From: Isochrysis galbana
Taxonomy: Eukaryota; Haptophyta; Isochrysidales; Isochrysidaceae
NCBI GenBank assembly: GCA_018136815.1
Contig: CM030939.1
Location: forward strand, 248,001 to 312,000
DNA: 64,000 bases
Direction of reading: 5' to 3'
Under the pieces are notes generated by a model, which saw only the letters and a list, made by a program, of their open reading frames with translations, was not told the origin of the DNA and ran no database searches. Of this stretch, positions 60,120 to 64,000 are shown piece after piece. A program made the position numbers and the translations under genes. The stretch's first letter is position 1, and each line of letters begins with the position of its first letter.

Positions 60120-61572
60120 GGAGCACCGAAACAGGTGCTTCGGCTCGGTTTTTTCAGTTATTTCTTGTCTCAGCTTCACCCGCAGGCGCTGCGCCGCCGG
60201 GGGGCCGCAGGGGGCATGCCGAGACGCAAGGCGATGGCCCAATGTCGTATGCCATACGAGGACAGACTTTTACTTTTACTACCTTGTAACCTGTGAGTTA
60301 TTTTAAGTCTCAGGGTCTCGTCGATGGGCATCTCGCCTCTTCTCCTACTTTCTCTTGAGGTCGTCAAAAGTTCCACGACTGTCGTCCGCCTTCTGTTATA
60401 CCTCGGTCGCAGCTCCCCCCAGCGAGGTCTGCCCTCGTTGTGGTGACCTCTCTGTCGCATGTCTGCGCGTCGCTGAATTGCCCTAGTACCGACGTCTTAC
60501 CGTCCGTCCGAGTGTGGTTAGTGTTCGCCCTGTCTAGTTTAGTTTGTCTGACTCTGTGGGGTGGAGACTTTTTGTGGTATCACGCGTGTAGTCCCTCGAG
60601 CCTACCTTGGACCTAAGAAGCTCTCATTCTCTCTCTCTCTCTCTCACTAGCTCGCTAGCTAGTCTCGTCTCTACTAGCTCCGACGCCGCGCGTCGCCCTC
60701 CTCCGGTCTTCCGTCTGTCCCTTCACTCGCCACGTTTGATGGCAGACACTGTCAGACCCGATTCTTATTATGACCTTTCTAACATTTTCCCGCAAACAGC
60801 AATCAACGAATCCTATGCGGCCGCGTCAGCTGCCGGCTCGACCGAACGGCCCTCTGCCTACGAGTCCGTAGTCATCGCATGTTCGACAAGCACAAATTCT
60901 GCCTTGGCGCCTACGACCGCGCCCTCTCATAGTCCCGCTCCCTCTCAGCCCATGGGGACAGCGGGAACTCCTTTCGGCCCACAAGGGGTCCACTTCGTCG
61001 GAACCGGCGGCTCTGAGCCTCCGCAAGACCCTTCCAACACGGCGGCGCCATCCGCCGCTCTGTCAGACGAGCCGCTGCTCGTCGACCCACTCCGCGAGCG
61101 AGCTGAGCTCGCCTCCCTCAAGACCTCGGGCTACCCGGGGCTCGACTCCCACCCTCACCCGCTTGACTACAGTGCGTGGGAACACGTGAGCGAGGCTCCC
61201 TCCGTCGCCGACCTCTTGGCCGACCGCCTCGCTCACATGCAGTCCACGATCGATGCTCAACAACTTCGCGACGAAAAGCGCGACCGAGAGCACGCTGCCC
61301 TCCTCGAGATGATAGCGGGCTTCAACAACCATATCAGGTCCTCTTCACCCTGCCGCAGCCAGCGATCCCGTCCGCCTCTTAGCCGAAGCCCGAGCCAGGG
61401 CCAGCGGTTCCGCGGTAGTCTTGCCCCGTCACTTGGCGGAGGCCGCCCTCGAGATCCGCATGCCGACTCCACCACGAGGCACTTATGCGTCTCCGGCCGC
61501 CGTTATTCCCCAGCATTTCGACGCCTTGTGCGCTCAACTCTCCTCCCTGGCCGACCAGGCTCGCTCTGGGGC
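60120..61572 (+). mobile_element. Family C element with gag-like ORF
   Basis: It aligns with the reverse complement of 43109-43780 from the hairpin TGTCGTATGCCATACGA (about 60243) through the ATG at 60739. A second inverted repeat (AGCACC GAAACA GGTGCT) lies near 60122-60140. The left limit is uncertain. At about 61573 it changes abruptly into family B 3' sequence, so the copy is either chimeric or interrupted by a 5'-truncated B insertion. Confidence 0.65.
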
Positions 61573-61584
61573 AGCAAGAGTTAG
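60739..61584 (+). CDS. Family C gag-like protein, truncated
   Basis: About 281 aa from MADTVRPDSYYDLSNIFPQ. Features: Ser/Ala/Pro-rich N half; a charged helical stretch VADLLADRLAHMQSTIDAQQ-LRDEKRDREHAALLEMIAGF; an Arg/Ser-rich part (SRPPLSRSPSQGQRFR). After about 61440 a neighbouring frame (PPRGTYASPAAVIPQHFDAL) looks more protein-like, so a frameshift is likely. It resembles gag/ORF1 proteins in composition only; no zinc knuckle is present. Confidence 0.45.
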   Translation: MADTVRPDSYYDLSNIFPQTAINESYAAASAAGSTERPSAYESVVIACSTSTNSALAPTTAPSHSPAPSQPMGTAGTPFGPQGVHFVGTGGSEPPQDPSNTAAPSAALSDEPLLVDPLRERAELASLKTSGYPGLDSHPHPLDYSAWEHVSEAPSVADLLADRLAHMQSTIDAQQLRDEKRDREHAALLEMIAGFNNHIRSSSPCRSQRSRPPLSRSPSQGQRFRGSLAPSLGGGRPRDPHADSTTRHLCVSGRRYSPAFRRLVRSTLLPGRPGSLWGSKS

Positions 61585-62579
61585 TCCCTCAAGAAGATCC
61601 GGACGCACACGATCTAGGCGACATTCTAGTGGACAAAGACCATAACTTCTATCTGCGCCGAAGGGGCGATTACCACAAGGTCCGGCTTAACGTTATGGGA
61701 GAGCCCCACATCCACGAGCGGATCAGCCCGCAACTGTTGCCTGACGAGCTATTCACCCCACTGAAGTGGGGACGAGCGTACGACGGCCCGGCGGAAACAG
61801 CGTATCCGATACCTCAAGAGTACACGCTAAAAGGCACGCAAACTACGCTAGAGGATATGAGTGTCAGGGTCTTGACCCAAGCGTTCCTCGCACTGAGGAA
61901 GACAAAAGCACAAAAATCCACGCTAAGATGGGAGAAAAGGCTACCGGCCCTCTCGGGAAAGTGGAAACAAGTATCGCAATTGTACAAATACAAATATAAC
62001 TTTTTAACACCCAGGGACTCTTATCTGCATTTTAAACATATTCTACATAGAAGAATAGCCACGGCAAACCGTTTTGCCGACGATCCGACATGCCGCTTTT
62101 GTGGCATAGCCCCCGAGAGTTCCACTCACCTGGCCTCATGCATCGCGACGGAGCCCGTCTTTGAATTCATAGAAGGACTTGTAGGGATTTGCCTTAAACC
62201 GGGATCCGAAATACCCCAACGTCTTTTCTGCTATCAGGTCGACAGACCGCACCCCTCCTCGGGATACCTTGGTATCCTGGCGTGGAGGTATATCCTAACT
62301 GACTTCTATAACATCCAGTATGGCAACGCGGACGGCAGGTCCGTCAGGTCGATCTTAAGAGCGATCCTCACGAGATATCACCTGTTAGCAACGGCGAAAG
62401 TCGGCTTCTTTCAGAGGCTAAAAAAACAACGGGAGAATATGGGGTTACACGCCCCGAGCAACAAACACATTAAGAAAATGATAAGCCCGCTGTACACGGT
62501 GGACAAGGATTTCAACATAGGAACGTCGGAGGACCTCCTGCAAGCGGCAAGGGGGCTGGACCTACGTCACATCACCTAA
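61573..62579 (+). pseudogene. Family B ORF2 C-terminal domain without reverse transcriptase
   Basis: The frame encodes QQELVPQEDPDAHDLGDILV to the stop at 62579. It includes PLKWGRAYDGPAETAYPIPQ, the knuckle CRFCGIAPESSTHLASC and AWRYILTDFYNIQYGNADGR. It has no start of its own. It begins at almost the same homologous base as the B fragment after the deletion at 32717-32725. Confidence 0.8.
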
Positions 62580-62880
62580 AGTAGCTAACACTCTGGGTAG
62601 GAATCACAGCAGTTATTAACGAAGGAGCCTAAAGTACTTAAGGGACAATAACCAGAGCTAACACCGAAATCAAAGGAAGATCCACAGTCTCCCGCCCCCT
62701 TCTCTCCAACTCCTGGCCGAAACAGCGCGCGCGGCCTCCCCGGAACCAGCTTCTCCGCTAATGAGGGAACTGGGAAAGGGGGAGGGGGTTGTTAGGGGTA
62801 AAGGTTGGGTAGTAGGGAGGTACACTAGCACACTGCCTCACGCCGCACACGTAGCGGGGTTTTTTAAGAAGATTTTTTTT
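61573..62880 (+). mobile_element. Family B 3' portion (ORF2 C terminus and 3' UTR)
   Basis: From CAGCAAGAGTTAGTCCCTCA onward the sequence is about 85-90% similar to 32714-34016, including the 3' UTR and the end TTTTTTAAGAAGA plus T run at about 62880. It is followed by ACATGCTACATGCTACATGC, which has no copy at the 5' junction. No target duplication supports a simple insertion. Confidence 0.8.
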
Positions 62881-63174
62881 ACATGCTACATGCTACATGC
62901 TCATGCTGCTTTCATCTTTCATTCATACTCATGGCACATACGACGCGACGTAACGGTAACGGCGCTTGAAAAAAATGCACCCTTAATTGAGGTGTACCCG
63001 TGCAATTTCGACACGTTATGCCACTAAACGTTTGCCAAACGTTTGCACAAAACTTTGGGGGTTTCTCGGGCACAAAGCTTTACTATTTACCAGGCCCTAT
63101 TGAGTGGGGGGGGGGCACAGTCCGTCACAAGAAGAAAACTCCGACGCCCTCCCTCCCCTTGCGCGCGGCGCGCG
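62881..63174. other. Intergenic, promoter of zinc-finger gene
   Basis: It begins with a short tandem ACATGCT repeat (about 62881-62904), then G-rich and C-rich runs near 63103-63163, ending at the ATG at 63175. No gene seen. Confidence 0.4.
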
Positions 63175-64000
63175 ATGGAGCTCGAGGCGGCGCGGCGCAC
63201 GCTGGTGGGTGGCGAGCCTCTCGCGGCGGTGCGCGAGGGTTCGTGGTGCTGCCTGCTGTGCGAGCGGCGCTTCCGCTCGGAGCGGCACATCTGCCGCCAC
63301 CTCCGTCGCTCGGAGATGCACCGAGTGAGCGGCACAAGCCTTGCAGCCTGCGGTCTTCCTCTCTCTCTCCCCCCCTCCTACTCCCCTCTCCTACCCCCTC
63401 CCCCCTCCCGTCGCTCTCTGTTCCGTCTTGTCGCAGCTGACAACCATCTTCCGCCCACTGCTTCAACCGCTTCCTCTAATCCTCCCCTTCCCGCCCCACG
63501 CCCCTTCTCCCAATTCTCTTCCAACACCATTTTGCAGGATGCATATGCTGCAGCACTTCGTGCGCGTCGTTTGGTGGAGCCCTCGGGCGCGATAAAGCGC
63601 GGACGCGAGACTGAGCCAGATGCTGCACATGGCTCTCCGGGACTTCGCCCTTCCAAAGCGCCTCTTGGATTGGGTGTGGGTGTCGGCGGCAACATGGGAG
63701 TGAGCGCAATCGAGCAGATGGAGCTCGTGCAGCAACGCCTGGCTGCTGCCTCGAAGGTTCAAAAGCGGCAGAACAAACGGGAAGAGGATGAGGTCGATTC
63801 CAACCGGGTGAGGTTCTGTCTTGGTTGCACCATCTTCTCACTCGATGGTTGATATATCCTTTTCACACGAACCCCTGAGCAAGTCTAACATCCTGGCTCG
63901 TGTTCCTCGTAGGCGCGCTCCATCAACAACCAGATGGACTGGGAGTGTGGTGAATGCTCCACCTTCAACTTTGCTCGAGTGGTGACTTGCATTTCTTGCC
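63175..64000 (+). CDS. C2H2 plus RanBP2-type zinc-finger protein, 3'-incomplete
   Basis: Exons 63175-63324, 63538-63807 and 63913 to the window edge, all phase 0, with donors GTGAGC and GTGAGG. Exon 1 carries a C2H2 finger (CCLLCERRFRSERHICRHLR, then SEMHR), of the kind found in RBM5/RBM10 and other RNA-processing proteins. Exon 2 has DAYAAALRARRLVEP and a charged coiled segment (IEQMELVQQRLAAASKVQKR). Exon 3 encodes WECGECSTFNFARVVTCISC. This fits the RanBP2 finger W-x-C-x2-C-x3-N-x6-C-x2-C, which binds single-stranded RNA or ubiquitin. An RNA-processing role is plausible. The gene continues beyond 64000. Confidence 0.75.

Overview
The window is a GC-rich eukaryotic nuclear sequence: spliced genes with short GT-AG introns (many with the donor GTGCGC), long (CT)n and poly-C tracts beside gene starts, and many retrotransposon copies. 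A GTGCGC-type donor bias, a DUF1995 plastid-type protein, a BspA/DUF285 repeat exon and a Zn2Cys6 factor suggest a unicellular alga with a secondary plastid, most likely a haptophyte. That assignment is inference. No bacterial, organellar, rRNA, tRNA or CRISPR features were seen.

Host genes, left to right: a BAP31-like ER protein (443-1446, +); a TylF-like methyltransferase with a C-terminal membrane anchor (3760-4995, -), divergent from a seven-exon class II histone deacetylase (6671-9769, +), with about 900 bp of 12-bp minisatellite and 600 bp of polypyrimidine between them; a type II membrane protein (10895-12076, +); a DUF1995 protein (20410-21231, -); an acidic Glu/Lys-rich ORF (22106-23086, -); a SURP-like protein with three CysRS-tail-like repeats (26624-28354, +); a Zn2Cys6 protein (35631-36956, +); an unrecognised two-exon gene (40880-41869, +); a kinesin-light-chain-type TPR protein (45768-47601, +); a TRM13/METTL25-like methyltransferase with two zinc knuckles (48948-50501, -); an MFS transporter (53461-55463, +); a Tudor/agenet-like plus ankyrin protein (58036-59605, -); and the start of a C2H2 plus RanBP2 zinc-finger protein (63175 to the window edge, +).

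Between the genes lies a set of related non-LTR retrotransposons, here called families A, B and D, plus a family C with a gag-like ORF. Element A (13081-19610) is intact: one 2,071-aa ORF with CCCH fingers, APE endonuclease, reverse transcriptase and a C-terminal CCHC knuckle. It has a 16-18 bp target-site duplication and is nested inside a B fragment. Element B (30224-34016) has a 17-bp duplication, splits the same protein into two ORFs overlapping by 11 nt, and lacks the reverse transcriptase. Two short elements keep both termini and have an 18-bp (24007-25135) and a 20-bp (56696-57460) duplication. Nearly all copies start with a short inverted repeat 21-30 nt before an ATGG start, and the A and B copies end with a T run on the sense strand. 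Two DNA-transposon-like MITEs with TA flanks are also present (21310-21866 and 25202-25813).

The most unusual theme is this retrotransposon lineage: a 5'-terminal hairpin joined almost directly to the start codon, poly(T) rather than poly(A) 3' ends, and repeated creation of internally deleted copies that keep both ends and, in several cases, perfect target-site duplications.
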